Source: Blastochloris tepida
GTDB taxonomy: Bacteria > Pseudomonadota > Alphaproteobacteria > Rhizobiales > Xanthobacteraceae
Assembly (NCBI RefSeq): GCF_003966715.1
Contig: NZ_AP018907.1
Location: 174,001-238,000 of the forward strand
DNA length: 64,000 bases
Direction of reading: 5' to 3'
The notes beneath the pieces are model-generated. The model searched no databases and was not told the origin of the DNA. It was given only the letters and a program-made list of their open reading frames with translations. Position numbers and translations under genes: made by a program. Shown here piece after piece: positions 54,871 to 63,167 of the stretch (its first letter is position 1; each line of letters opens with the position of its first letter).

Positions 54871-57150
54871 ATGACCACGGGGCGGGACCTGTCGGCGCGG
54901 GATCTTTCGGTTTTCGTCACCCGCCTCGATGGCGGCGTCGCCCGCATGGACCTCGCCGTCGAGGGCATCACCTGCGCCGCCTGCATGATCGAGATCGAGG
55001 GCGGGCTTTCGACGCTGCCGGCGGTCACCCGCGCCCGCGTCAACCTCACCAACCGCCGCGTCGTGGTGGAATGGAAGGACGGCGAGGTCGATCCGGCGCG
55101 GCTGATCGACCGGCTCAGCGAACTCGGCTACCGCGCCCATCCGTTCGACCCCGCCCAGGCCGAGGCCGAGGAGGCGCGCGAGGCGCGCTGGCTGCTCACC
55201 TGCCTCGCGGTCGCTGGCTTCGCGGCGATGAACATCATGCTGCTGTCGGTGTCGGTGTGGTCGGGCAATGTGAGCGACATCACGCCGGAGACGCGCGACT
55301 TCTTTCATTGGCTGTCGGCGCTGATCGCCATTCCCGCCGTCGCCTATGCCGGCCAGCCGTTCTTCCGCTCGGCGATGCGGGCGCTGCTGCACGGCTCGCT
55401 CAACATGGACGTGCCGATCACGCTCGGCGTGCTGCTCGCGGTCGGCATGAGCGTGGTCGAGACCATGAACCACGCCGAGCACGCCTATTTCGACTCGGCG
55501 GTGATGCTGCTGTTCTTCCTGCTCACCGGCCGCTTCCTCGACATCAACATGCGCCGCCGCACCCGGGCGGTCGCCGGCAATCTCGCGGCGCTGAAGGCCG
55601 AGACTGCCGTCAAGTTCATCACCCCCGCCGAGATTTCCGAAGTGCCGGTGGCGGCGATCAGGCCGGGCGACCTCGTGCTGGTGCGGCCGGGCGAGCGCAT
55701 CGCCGTCGACGGCGTGGTGGAGGAGGGCCGCTCCGAGGTCGATGCGGCGCTGGTGACCGGCGAGAGCGCGCATGCCGAGGTCGAGCCCGGCACGCCGGTC
55801 TATGCCGGCACGGTCAATATCAGCGGCACGCTGCGGGTGCGCGTCGCGGCGGCGGCTTCAGGCACGCTGCTCGACGAGGTGATGCGGCTGCTCGACCATG
55901 CGGTGCAGGCGCGCTCGCACTATGTCCGCCTCGCCGACCGCGCGGCGAGGCTCTACGCGCCGATGGTGCATCTCACCGCGCTGCTCACCTTCGCCGGCTG
56001 GATGCTGGTTGGCGCCACTTGGCAGACGGCGCTGGTGGTGGCGATCACCGTGCTGATCATCACCTGCCCGTGCGCGCTGGCGCTGGCGGTGCCGACGGTG
56101 CAGGTGGTGGCCTCGGGCGCTCTGTTTCGCCGGCAGGTGCTGCTCAATGCCGGCGACGCCATCGAGCGCTTCGCCGCGGTCGATACCGTGGTGTTCGACA
56201 AGACCGGCACGCTGACCGCGCCGGAGCCGGCGGTGGCCAATCGTGACGCCATCCCGCCCGACGTGCTGGAACTCGCCGGCCGGCTGGCGCTGGGCAGCCG
56301 CCACCCGATGGCGGCGGCGCTGGCGCGGGCCGCCGGCGCCCGCCAGCCGCTGGCGGGGGCGCGCGAGGAGCCCGGCCAGGGCGTTGCCGCCACGCTGGAT
56401 GGCGTCGAGATCCGGCTCGGCCGGCCGTCCTTCTGCGGCGCCGAGGCGGAGGCCGCGGCGCTGGCCGAGGCCGAGCCCGACGCCTCGCTGATCGCGTTCG
56501 CGCGCGGCGAGGCGCGCTGCGTGTTCGCGCTGCGCCAGATGCTGCGGCCGGACGCCGCCGCGGTGGTGGCCGAGATTGCCGCGCGCGGCTACGCGATCGA
56601 GATGCTGACCGGGGACCGCGAGGCCCCGGCGGCGCAGGTGGCCGAGGCGCTGGGATTTGCGAACTGGCGCGCCGGACTGACGCCGGCCGAGAAGATCGCC
56701 CGCATCGCCGAACTCAAGGCCGCCGGCCGCACGGTGATGATGGTCGGCGACGGGCTGAACGACGCGCCCGCGCTCGCCGCCGCCGACGTGTCGCTGTCGC
56801 CGGTCACGGCGGTGCATCTGGCGCAGGCGGCGGCCGATGCGGTGTTTCTCGGCGATCGCCTTGCGCCGGTCGCGGCGACACTGGCGATCTGCGGCAATGC
56901 GCGGCAGCTCATGCGCCAGAACCTGATGCTCGCCGTCGTCTATAATGCGATCGCCGTTCCGGTGGCGGTCGCCGGGATGGTGACGCCGCTGATCGCGGCG
57001 CTGGCGATGTCCGGCTCCTCGCTGCTGGTCACCGTCAATGCGCTGCGGGCGGGCGTGGGCGCGGACGGGCCGCGTCCTGCCGACGACCAGCCGGCGGATG
57101 CGCCGCCGGTGAACCGGCAGCCGGCGCGGGAGCAGGTGGCCGAAAGTTAG
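54871..57150 (+). CDS. fixI: Cu+-transporting P-type ATPase FixI/CcoI
   Basis: A 759-residue P1B-type ATPase. N-terminal metal-binding domain with EGITCAACM (C35, C38); membrane CPC motif in IITCPCALALAVPTVQV; actuator TGES; phosphorylation site FDKTGTLT; nucleotide-binding SRHPMAAAL (the HP motif); hinge MVGDGLNDAPAL. FixI exports copper for the CuB site of cbb3 oxidase. Its C-terminus ends in a short Pro/Asp/Gln-rich tail. It lies between fixH and ccoS with 10- and 26-bp gaps, an operon. Confidence 0.95.
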   Translation: MTTGRDLSARDLSVFVTRLDGGVARMDLAVEGITCAACMIEIEGGLSTLPAVTRARVNLTNRRVVVEWKDGEVDPARLIDRLSELGYRAHPFDPAQAEAEEAREARWLLTCLAVAGFAAMNIMLLSVSVWSGNVSDITPETRDFFHWLSALIAIPAVAYAGQPFFRSAMRALLHGSLNMDVPITLGVLLAVGMSVVETMNHAEHAYFDSAVMLLFFLLTGRFLDINMRRRTRAVAGNLAALKAETAVKFITPAEISEVPVAAIRPGDLVLVRPGERIAVDGVVEEGRSEVDAALVTGESAHAEVEPGTPVYAGTVNISGTLRVRVAAAASGTLLDEVMRLLDHAVQARSHYVRLADRAARLYAPMVHLTALLTFAGWMLVGATWQTALVVAITVLIITCPCALALAVPTVQVVASGALFRRQVLLNAGDAIERFAAVDTVVFDKTGTLTAPEPAVANRDAIPPDVLELAGRLALGSRHPMAAALARAAGARQPLAGAREEPGQGVAATLDGVEIRLGRPSFCGAEAEAAALAEAEPDASLIAFARGEARCVFALRQMLRPDAAAVVAEIAARGYAIEMLTGDREAPAAQVAEALGFANWRAGLTPAEKIARIAELKAAGRTVMMVGDGLNDAPALAAADVSLSPVTAVHLAQAAADAVFLGDRLAPVAATLAICGNARQLMRQNLMLAVVYNAIAVPVAVAGMVTPLIAALAMSGSSLLVTVNALRAGVGADGPRPADDQPADAPPVNRQPAREQVAES

Positions 57151-57176
57151 AGTGTCCGTGGGAGGAGAGGCGCGCG

Positions 57177-57389
57177 ATGGAGGTTCTGGTCTATCTCGTG
57201 CCGATGGCGCTTCTGCTCGGCCTGCTGGGGCTCGGCGCGTTCGTGTGGTCGATGAAGACCGGCCAGTTCGACGATCTCGACGGCGCGGCGTGGCGGGCGA
57301 TCATGGACGATGACGACGCGCCGCCGCGCCGCCCGGACCAAAGCGAGCCCGCCGCGAAGGCTGCCCCGCCCGGCAAGCCGGCGACGTGA
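57177..57389 (+). CDS. ccoS: Cytochrome oxidase maturation protein CcoS
   Basis: A 70-residue protein with one membrane helix (YLVPMALLLGLLGLGAFVWSMKTGQFDDLDGAAWRAIMDDD). The block FxWxxKxGQFDDLDxxxxRILxDD is the CcoS/FixS hallmark; the protein is needed for cofactor insertion in cbb3 oxidase. GGGAGGAGAGG precedes the ATG. It closes the fixHI-ccoS operon; downstream are 181 bp without a gene and then the stress protein. Confidence 0.93.
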   Translation: MEVLVYLVPMALLLGLLGLGAFVWSMKTGQFDDLDGAAWRAIMDDDDAPPRRPDQSEPAAKAAPPGKPAT

Positions 57390-57570
57390 AACAACGCTCT
57401 CCCTCCCTGAAAGCACGGATTTGGTCCGCCGGGATGCCGCCGGGCGGCCTCGCCGGCTGGCACCCCCGACCAAGGATGGTTTGACGCGGCGCACGAATTT
57501 TCGATGATGTTGGTCCAACGACATCCGGCAGCACGCACGCCGGCAAAGACTTCAGGGAGGACTGACGACT

Positions 57571-58380
57571 ATGGCGCTTGCGAACATCCTGGTTCATCTC
57601 GATTCGACCCCGCGCACCGGCGTGCGGCTGGCCTTGGCGGTCCGCCTCGCCGAGCGGTTCGGCGCCCGCCTTACCGGGCTGTTCGCGGAGGTCTCGGAGG
57701 CCTACCGCGTCGGCGTCGTCGCCACCTGGCCGAGCGCCGAGCATGTGGCGGCGGTGGCCGCCGCCCGCACCGCCTTCGCGGTCGCGACCGCCAAGCTCGG
57801 CGAGCGCGCCGCCTTCGATGAGGTCAATCGCGGCGGCGAGCAGGAGATCCTGGCCCGCACCACCGATATCGCCCGCACCTTCGACCTCGTGATCCTCGGC
57901 CAGACCGAGGAGGGCGTGCGAGTGCCGGTCGATCTGCCCGAGCAGGTGATCCTGGAAAGCGGCCGGCCGGTGCTGGTGATCCCCTATGCCGGCAGCTATT
58001 CCGATCTCGGACGCCGGCCGCTGTTCGCCTGGAACCGCTCGCGCGGCGCCGCCCGCGCGCTGCACGACGCGCTGCCGCTGATCGCCGAAGGCGCGGCGGG
58101 GCTGGTGGTGGAGGCACGCCGCCCCAGCGAGCCGCTCGACGAATTCGCCGAGATGGTGATAGCCCAGCTCGCCGCCCATAAGGTCGCCGCGCGCTTCCAG
58201 GGCGTGGTCGTCGACGAGATCAAGCTGATGGATACGCTCTTGAATCAGGCCGCCGACCATTCGGCGGACCTGCTGGCGATCGGCGCGTTCGACAGCAGCG
58301 GCTTCTCCTTCCTCGGCCGCGGCTCCGGCACCCGCTACATCCTGCGCCACATGACGCTGCCGACGCTGTTCTCGCATTGA
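57571..58380 (+). CDS. Universal stress protein (UspA family, tandem domain)
   Basis: A 269-residue protein with two Usp-like alpha/beta domains. The first starts ALANILVHLDSTPRTGVRLALAVRLAERFGARLTGLF; the C-terminal part has ADLLAIGAFDSSGFSFLGRGSGTRYILRHMTLPTLFSH, which matches the nucleotide-loop region G-x2-G-x9-G-(S/T) only loosely (GRGSGTRYIL). Usp proteins act in stress and low-oxygen survival; the position after fixHIS suggests a link to microaerobic growth. AGGGAGGACTG stands before the ATG. A family B hairpin begins right after the stop codon. Confidence 0.88.
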   Translation: MALANILVHLDSTPRTGVRLALAVRLAERFGARLTGLFAEVSEAYRVGVVATWPSAEHVAAVAAARTAFAVATAKLGERAAFDEVNRGGEQEILARTTDIARTFDLVILGQTEEGVRVPVDLPEQVILESGRPVLVIPYAGSYSDLGRRPLFAWNRSRGAARALHDALPLIAEGAAGLVVEARRPSEPLDEFAEMVIAQLAAHKVAARFQGVVVDEIKLMDTLLNQAADHSADLLAIGAFDSSGFSFLGRGSGTRYILRHMTLPTLFSH

Positions 58381-58421
58381 TACGGTTTCCGGTTGATCCC
58401 TTCGGGATACCGGAAACCGTA
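58381..58421 (+). repeat. Family B hairpin (single stem form) after the stress-protein gene
   Basis: TACGGTTTCCGG and CCGGAAACCGTA form a perfect 12-bp stem around TTGATCCCTTCGGGATA. It starts at the base after the stop codon and may stop transcription or protect the mRNA end, although no T-tract follows. Confidence 0.75.
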
Positions 58422-58504
58422 TGAGGCCGGCGGCCCGGGCCGGCGCTTGCGGCGATCAATAGGTTTTGATGCTGCCTGCGCCGAAGGCAAGGTTCAAAAG
58501 CGGC

Positions 58505-58545
58505 TCTCCTGAACGTTGAACGCCATCGTGCACGCGTTCAGGAGA
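58505..58545 (+). promoter_or_regulatory. Hairpin that would sequester the ribosome binding site of the AhpD-like gene
   Basis: TCTCCTGAACG (58505-58515) is the exact reverse complement of CGTTCAGGAGA (58535-58545); the right arm contains the AGGAGA ribosome site, seven bases before the ATG at 58552. The 19-base loop is TTGAACGCCATCGTGCACG. If transcribed, the RNA could switch translation by opening or closing. Confidence 0.55.
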
Positions 58546-58551
58546 ACTTCC

Positions 58552-59058
58552 ATGCGTAGAGCACATCAAGTCATCGCCCTGATCGGTCTCGCCGTCTCGG
58601 CGAATGCGTCAACTCAACTGGTTGCGCCAGCCGCCGCGCAGAATGCTTCGGCTCAAGCTGCCTACCAGGACATCGAGCAGACTTTCGGCTTCGTGCCGGA
58701 CTTCTTCAGGAAGGTGCCGGAAGCAGCCATCGCCGGGGCCTGGATGGAGATGAAGTCGCTTCAGCTGAACCCGAAGACGAAGCTCGACGGCAAGACCAAG
58801 GAGCTGATCGGCCTTGCCGTCTCGGCCCAAGTGCCGTGCCACTACTGCATCTACTTCCACACCCAGGCCGCCAAGGCCTCTGGTGCCACCGACGAGGAGA
58901 TCAAGGAGGCGGTGGCGATGGCCGGGATCACCCGCCACTGGAGCACGGTGCTGAACGGCATGGACATCGACCTCGCCGCCTTCAAGCGCGACACCGACGC
59001 GGCCTTGAAGGCGGCCGGCGAGCGTACCGGCTCGACCACCGGCATGAGCACGCGGTGA
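58552..59058 (+). CDS. Exported carboxymuconolactone-decarboxylase/AhpD-like protein
   Basis: A 168-residue protein with a signal peptide (cleavage near PAAAQ, residue 30) and a CMD/AhpD-like helical domain. The redox motif CHYC (C96, C99) lies in SAQVPCHYCIYFHTQAAKASGATDEEI, followed by the proton-relay histidine region. AhpD-type proteins act as alkylhydroperoxidases; an exported form is less usual. The ATG at 58552 has AGGAGA seven bases upstream, inside a hairpin. A TTG twelve codons earlier would remove the clean signal peptide. Confidence 0.83.
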   Translation: MRRAHQVIALIGLAVSANASTQLVAPAAAQNASAQAAYQDIEQTFGFVPDFFRKVPEAAIAGAWMEMKSLQLNPKTKLDGKTKELIGLAVSAQVPCHYCIYFHTQAAKASGATDEEIKEAVAMAGITRHWSTVLNGMDIDLAAFKRDTDAALKAAGERTGSTTGMSTR

Positions 59059-59256
59059 GGCCGGCCGAAGGCGATGGCGCGCCGATTCCGCGCGGGCAGT
59101 GTTGCGAAATTTTACCTCCGCGCGGCAACGAAGTGTTTCAACTCCGGTCCGGAGGAGTACGATGAGCGTGGAAAGGCGGGGATTCGCAAGCATTTGCCGG
59201 CGCGGGCGGCGAGATGGCCGGCGCGTGATGGATTTGGGCTCACGCAGGAGGGCAGG

Positions 59257-59493
59257 ATGCAGGAAGAGGCGCAGACCGAGGGGGTGGTGAAGATCGAGGC
59301 CGCCGTCAAGGGACGTCTCCCGTTCGCCGCTGCATTGGTCGCCGTGCTGGCCGTGCTTGCCGTCTACATGCTCATCGCGTGGCTGATCTATGCGCTGGCG
59401 GTTCATCTGTGGCCGGTGTTCATCGCGCTGGTGCTGCTGGCGGCGTGGTGGATTTCCCGCCGCCCCGGCGACGGCTTGCCGACGTTGCGCTGA
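59257..59493 (+). CDS. Small membrane protein of unknown function
   Basis: A 78-residue protein with a short polar N-terminus (MQEEAQTEGVVKIEAAVKGR) and two long hydrophobic helices, FAAALVAVLAVLAVYMLIAWLIYALA and VFIALVLLAAWWIS, separated by a few residues. CAGGAGGGCAGG precedes the ATG, which makes it a credible gene although the frame extends further upstream. I do not recognise a family. It lies after the AhpD-like gene with a 198-bp gap. Confidence 0.65.
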   Translation: MQEEAQTEGVVKIEAAVKGRLPFAAALVAVLAVLAVYMLIAWLIYALAVHLWPVFIALVLLAAWWISRRPGDGLPTLR

Positions 59494-59549
59494 GCGGCCG
59501 GCCGGCGCTCCGGCCGGGGGCTGCGCCCGCGTCTCCAGGGGCTCCGGCT

Positions 59550-59632
59550 CCAGACAGAAAGTGTCCGGGCCGGGCCACCCCCAACGACTTCCGGCGGCGA
59601 GGCGTTTCCTCGTCTGTGTGTCGGGTTTCCGG
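59550..59632. repeat. Intergenic repeat, family C copy 2 (inverted)
   Basis: On the minus strand this reads CCGGAAACCCGAC...GACGAGGAAACGCCTCGCCGCC...CCCGGACACTTTC, matching the element at 24443-24520 in order and spacing with several differences. Confidence 0.65.
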
Positions 59633-59699
59633 TCGAAAGCCGAGACGGCTTTTCGCCAATTTCCGGTTTCGAGCTGCGCCGCGCCCCCTCGATTGTTCA

Positions 59700-59744
59700 A
59701 CCGGGAAGATGGTCGACACTTTGGACCGGGATGATGGTCGACAG
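59700..59744. repeat. Two 20-bp direct repeats, possible IS21-type terminus remnant
   Basis: ACCGGGAAGATGGTCGACAC (59700-59719) and ACCGGGATGATGGTCGACAG (59725-59744) are 25 bp apart, with two mismatches. Read on the minus strand the outer one begins TGTCGACC. Multiple 20-25-bp terminal repeats starting with TG are typical of IS21-family ends. No istA or istB gene is next to it, so this would be a solo end. Confidence 0.4.
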
Positions 59745-60181
59745 GTCTGGGTCGGGGTTTGCGGTTCGTTCCGCCGCTTCGCGGAGCCCCCGACGAAAGC
59801 GCCGGCCCGGCGGGGACGGGCGGGCGCCTGTGCGGGGCCATGGGGGGGCGGCGGACCCTGGCGGCTGGTCCGATCGTCGCCCGGGAGGGGCGGGCCTGAC
59901 CGCGCCGCCCGGCTGTCAACGGGAGCGGCCGGGCATGCTCCGGATGTCGAACAAAGTCGAAATCGTTACCATATCGTTTAACTATAGTTATTAACCGTAG
60001 GCGCCCTGCGTCATCTTCAGAATATCGCACCATAAACCAGACGGGTTAAGCCTAATCCACAGATATTTTAGCCAACTCAATATTGAATGATACGTTCCGT
60101 GCCGCTTCTGTGGCCGGTCATGACGCTTCCATCAGGCGAGTGACCGGTCAGACCAAGGATAATGGCACGAGGAGTTCCTGT

Positions 60182-60775
60182 ATGACGATCCTGAGGGGCG
60201 CTGTGATCGCCGCAGCGGTATCGATTGTTTTGCCCTTTTCCTCAATGGCCTACAGCAAGGAGGCGCGCACCGAGCAGGTTCGGGGTCACAGCGCCGGAAA
60301 GACGTGCGCGAAGACGGGGCAGACGGCGTCGAAGAGCTCGCATGCAGCCCGGACCAAGCGCGCCGGGATCAAACGCACCGGGGCCGCGCGCGCCGGGCGC
60401 GCGCGCACCCTTGCGGCGCGCGATCCCTCGGGGCTGGCGCTGACCGCCGGCGTGGTGAAGCCGCTGGCCGACAAGGCCGCCGAGATCGTCGCGGCCTGCG
60501 GCGCGCGCGTCATCAGCGGCGTCCGCCACACCCGCGTCGCCGGCACCCGGACGATGTCGCTGCACGCCAGCGGCCAGGCGATCGACATGCGGGGCAATCC
60601 GGCCTGCATCTACCGGCACCTGCAGGGCTGGCCCGGCGGCTACACCACCGATTACGGCCGCGCGCAGCACGTCCACATCAGCTATGGCGGGCGGGAGCAC
60701 GGGCTGCGGTTCGCCCATGGCGGAAAGTCCCCGTCGCGCAAGGCAAGCCGCAATATCCAGATCGCCCGCCGTTGA
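60182..60775 (+). CDS. Exported M15-type peptidase-like protein
   Basis: A 197-residue protein. Signal peptide 1-24 (VIAAAVSIVLPFSSMAYS), then a basic Lys/Arg/Ala/Thr-rich linker (25-80) and a compact domain with the M15 zinc ligands: SLHASGQAIDMRG (H128, D135) and QHVHISYGG (H163 or H165). The M15A/DacC-like group cleaves peptidoglycan stem peptides or acts as D,D-/L,D-carboxypeptidase. GAGGAGTT precedes the ATG; the upstream region is AT-rich. Function is inferred from the ligands only. Confidence 0.8.
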   Translation: MTILRGAVIAAAVSIVLPFSSMAYSKEARTEQVRGHSAGKTCAKTGQTASKSSHAARTKRAGIKRTGAARAGRARTLAARDPSGLALTAGVVKPLADKAAEIVAACGARVISGVRHTRVAGTRTMSLHASGQAIDMRGNPACIYRHLQGWPGGYTTDYGRAQHVHISYGGREHGLRFAHGGKSPSRKASRNIQIARR

Positions 60776-61089
60776 GGGGGACCATCCCGCCGGCCGCTGG
60801 CGACGAAAAGTCCCGTAGGCATGCTCGGCGCGGATTGGTATGCGGGCGGGATTTTCAGGAAAGGGCGGAGTTAGGGAAACGGGGTGCGAGTCTTCTAGAC
60901 TGGCTTGTTCGTAAATGCTCGTAAATTGTGGAAGGTCGAGAATGTTGCGACTAGACCATCCGAGACCGCCGCAGAGCCTCAAGAATCCGATGCGCTCAAT
61001 CGACTCGCACCTCGATTCGCCGCTTCCGTCGAGCCGCCGCATAAGGCAAGAAGAACCTCTGGTCTACGCCGCTACGCCGAGAGCCTGAT
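60776..61089. other. 314-bp intergenic region before the ImmA/IrrE gene
   Basis: No gene, terminator or repeat is evident. Base composition falls toward AT from about 60890, where the presumably acquired ImmA/IrrE-DUF4411 module begins. A short direct repeat TCGTAAAT occurs twice at about 60909-60926. Confidence 0.5.
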
Positions 61090-62265
61090 ATGCCTCGATC
61101 CGCACCAGTCATTGGCGTAACGCCAGCTGTTTTGAGATGGGCGCGCGAGAGTGCGAACATGTCGACGGCCGACGTCGCCGAACGGCTTAAGAAAGCGGTC
61201 GAACTTATCGAGGCTTGGGAGAGCGGTGAGGATGCGCCGACTTATCCCCAGTTGGAGACGCTGGCCTACGAGGTCTACAAGCGTCCGTTGGCCCTGTTCT
61301 TTATGCCGTTCCCGCCGGATGAGCCGCGCGCCCGAGCCGAATTCCGCTCGTTGCCTGATGCCGACCTTGCCCATCTTGCGCGCGAGACGACCTTGCTGAT
61401 CCGCAAGGCGCGCGCCTTTCAGTTTGCCCTAATCGATCTGTATGGCGATCGGAACCCGGTCGCACAGCCTATCTGGCGACAGGTGCGGGTGGACCCGCGC
61501 GGCAATGTTGCGCGGCAGGCTGCGCTCGTCCGGCACGCGTTGGGCGTCAGCCTCGAGGACATTAGGCAGCAGCCTGACGATGACAGCGCCCTGAAACTGT
61601 GGCGCCGTGCCATCGAGCGTAGCGGTGTTCATGTCTTCAAGGAGAGTTTCAAGCAGAGAGAACTCTCCGGCTTCTGCCTGTGGCATCCAGAGTTCCCGGT
61701 CATCCTAATCAACAATAGCACGACGAAGACCCGGCAGGTTTTCAGCCTGATGCACGAGCTAGCACATTTGCTGTGCGACCGCAGCGGCATAAGCCGGTTC
61801 GATGATAGGGGCATTGATGACCTCCCCCCGCCCGATCGGGCCATCGAGCGTTTCAGCAATGCGTTGGCGGGGGAAATACTCGTGCCCATGGTGGACTTTG
61901 CGGCCGCCACTGCAGCATTCGCGCCTGACCGGGCCAGCGATGAGCAATTTTCCGCGCTGGCCGCGCGCTATCGTGTGAGCCGGAGCGTGATCCTGCGCCG
62001 TTTCGTCGAGCGCGGTGCGGCGACAATGGATTTCTACCTCGCAAAGGACCGCGAGTGGGCGGAGCAACGCCGCGAAACGGCAGGTGGTGGCGGAAGCTAC
62101 TACAACACCCAAGGGGCTTATCTTAGCGAGCAGTTCCTTCGGGAAGTCGTGTCGCGCTATTCGCGCCGTCTCCTGACCAAGGCCGAAGCGGCAGACCTTA
62201 TCGGCGTGAAGCCGCGCAATTTCGAGCGGTTCGAAGAACTCGTGCTGCGGGGTGCCGCCGCATGA
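61090..62265 (+). CDS. XRE-HTH and ImmA/IrrE metallopeptidase fusion (antitoxin-like)
   Basis: A 391-residue protein: an N-terminal helix-turn-helix of the XRE type (LRWARESANMSTADVAERLKKAVELIEAWESGEDAPTYPQLETLA) and an ImmA/IrrE domain with the zinc motif H222-E-L-A-H226 in SLMHELAHLLCD. ImmA-type peptidases cleave repressors; fused with XRE and placed before a PIN-like gene they serve as the antitoxin half of predicted toxin-antitoxin modules. Codon use is less GC-biased than in the neighbours. It overlaps the downstream gene by 4 bp (ATGA). Confidence 0.9.
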   Translation: MPRSAPVIGVTPAVLRWARESANMSTADVAERLKKAVELIEAWESGEDAPTYPQLETLAYEVYKRPLALFFMPFPPDEPRARAEFRSLPDADLAHLARETTLLIRKARAFQFALIDLYGDRNPVAQPIWRQVRVDPRGNVARQAALVRHALGVSLEDIRQQPDDDSALKLWRRAIERSGVHVFKESFKQRELSGFCLWHPEFPVILINNSTTKTRQVFSLMHELAHLLCDRSGISRFDDRGIDDLPPPDRAIERFSNALAGEILVPMVDFAAATAAFAPDRASDEQFSALAARYRVSRSVILRRFVERGAATMDFYLAKDREWAEQRRETAGGGGSYYNTQGAYLSEQFLREVVSRYSRRLLTKAEAADLIGVKPRNFERFEELVLRGAAA

Positions 62266-62729
62266 TCTACGTCTTCGATACAAACACGTTTTCGGAGATG
62301 AGCCCTCTGCTTCCGGACGTCTTCCCCGCATTCTGGGTACGATTTGAAGCGGCCGTTGCCGCTGGTGAGATCACTTCAACACGTGAAGTGCTACGAGAAC
62401 TCAGCGACGGCGCAAATAACCATGTGCTTGATTGGTGTAACCGTAACAGGACGATTTTCGCAACGCCTAACGATGCTGAGACCTCGTTCCTCCCGCGCAT
62501 CTTCGCGGTGCCCCACTTCCAGCAGATTATCAGCGAGAAAGCGCGTCTTCGTGGCACCCCAGTTGCCGATCCCTTCATCATCGCGCGGGCTCACGCGCTG
62601 GGCGGAACCGTGGTGACTGAGGAAAGCCCACGCCCCAACAAGCCCAACATTCCCGCCATTTGCCAGCATTTCAACATACCCTGCATGAAGCTTGGCGACT
62701 TCATGCGAGCTATGCGCTGGACATTCTAA
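62262..62729 (+). CDS. DUF4411 PIN-like protein (toxin-like)
   Basis: A 155-residue protein with PIN-domain-like acidic residues: IYVFDTNTFSEM (D6), TSTREVLREL (Glu) and TPVADPFIIARAHALGGTVVTEE (Asp). DUF4411 proteins are found next to XRE-ImmA/IrrE genes and are predicted RNases of toxin-antitoxin modules. It starts inside the stop of the upstream gene. The pair lies immediately before a tRNA-Ser gene on the opposite strand. Confidence 0.85.
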   Translation: MIYVFDTNTFSEMSPLLPDVFPAFWVRFEAAVAAGEITSTREVLRELSDGANNHVLDWCNRNRTIFATPNDAETSFLPRIFAVPHFQQIISEKARLRGTPVADPFIIARAHALGGTVVTEESPRPNKPNIPAICQHFNIPCMKLGDFMRAMRWTF

Positions 62730-62796
62730 GGCGCCATCTGGGCAGTACGATTCAATTGATAGCAGCCTTTCGCAATTCTGCGAATTTCTGCGCAAA

Positions 62797-62890
62797 TGGC
62801 GGAGCCGGAGGGATTCGAACCCTCGATAGGGCTTTACAACCCTATAACGGTTTAGCAAACCGCCGCCTTCAGCCTCTCGGCCACAGCTCC
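62797..62890 (-). tRNA. tRNA-Ser (anticodon GCT)
   Basis: Minus strand, 94 nt. The acceptor 5' GGAGCTG pairs with CGGCTCC, followed by discriminator G and encoded CCA. The anticodon loop TTTGCTAAA gives GCT, reading AGC/AGT serine codons. The long variable arm (GGGTTGTAAAGCCC) is the class II feature of tRNA-Ser, and the T arm GGTTCGAATCC is canonical. It is a possible integration site for the adjacent toxin-antitoxin-like module, but no integrase or second attachment copy is seen. Confidence 0.97.
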
Positions 62891-63167
62891 GTGCGCACAG
62901 CTATGCCCGACGACGGCGAGGCTGGCAAGCCGGCTGTGCATACCGAAGTGCGTCCGCCGATCCGATCGCACCAGGCGGGCGCCCCAAGCTCTTGAGGTGT
63001 CGCCACCTCCTGCGCAAAACCGGCCCCGCTGTTGCTGAGAATGCTCCGGCACGATGGCACCGTGCCGAGCCTCTGCCTCGCGGGTGCCGCCGGTCGGCCG
63101 CGCCGTGGCTTGCGCCGTTGCGAGGTGGCGCCGTCGAAGGTCGCTGCGATCCGGTTGGCGGCCGTCG

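Larger units (their letters stand above)
59494..60181. other. 688-bp intergenic region with repeat, IS end remnant and AT-rich segment
   Basis: No gene is supported. From left to right: a family C repeat (59550-59632), two 20-bp direct repeats resembling an insertion sequence terminus (59700-59744), a GC-rich stretch, and from about 59955 to 60115 a clearly AT-rich segment with a 12-bp palindrome TAACTATAGTTA (59979-59990). The AT-rich part probably holds the promoter of the M15-type peptidase gene. Confidence 0.55.

Noticed and set aside
59162-59293. Small open frame of 43 codons with GGAGG upstream
   Set aside because: Arg-rich product without homology, overlapping the start of a better candidate (59257-59493); the ribosome-like site may be chance.
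59960-60060. CtrA-type boxes (TTAA-N7-TTAA)
   Set aside because: The TTAA pairs in this AT-rich stretch have a spacing of 9, not 7.
62730-62890. Integrated island boundary at tRNA-Ser
   Set aside because: No integrase and no duplicate of the tRNA 3' end were seen within the window.
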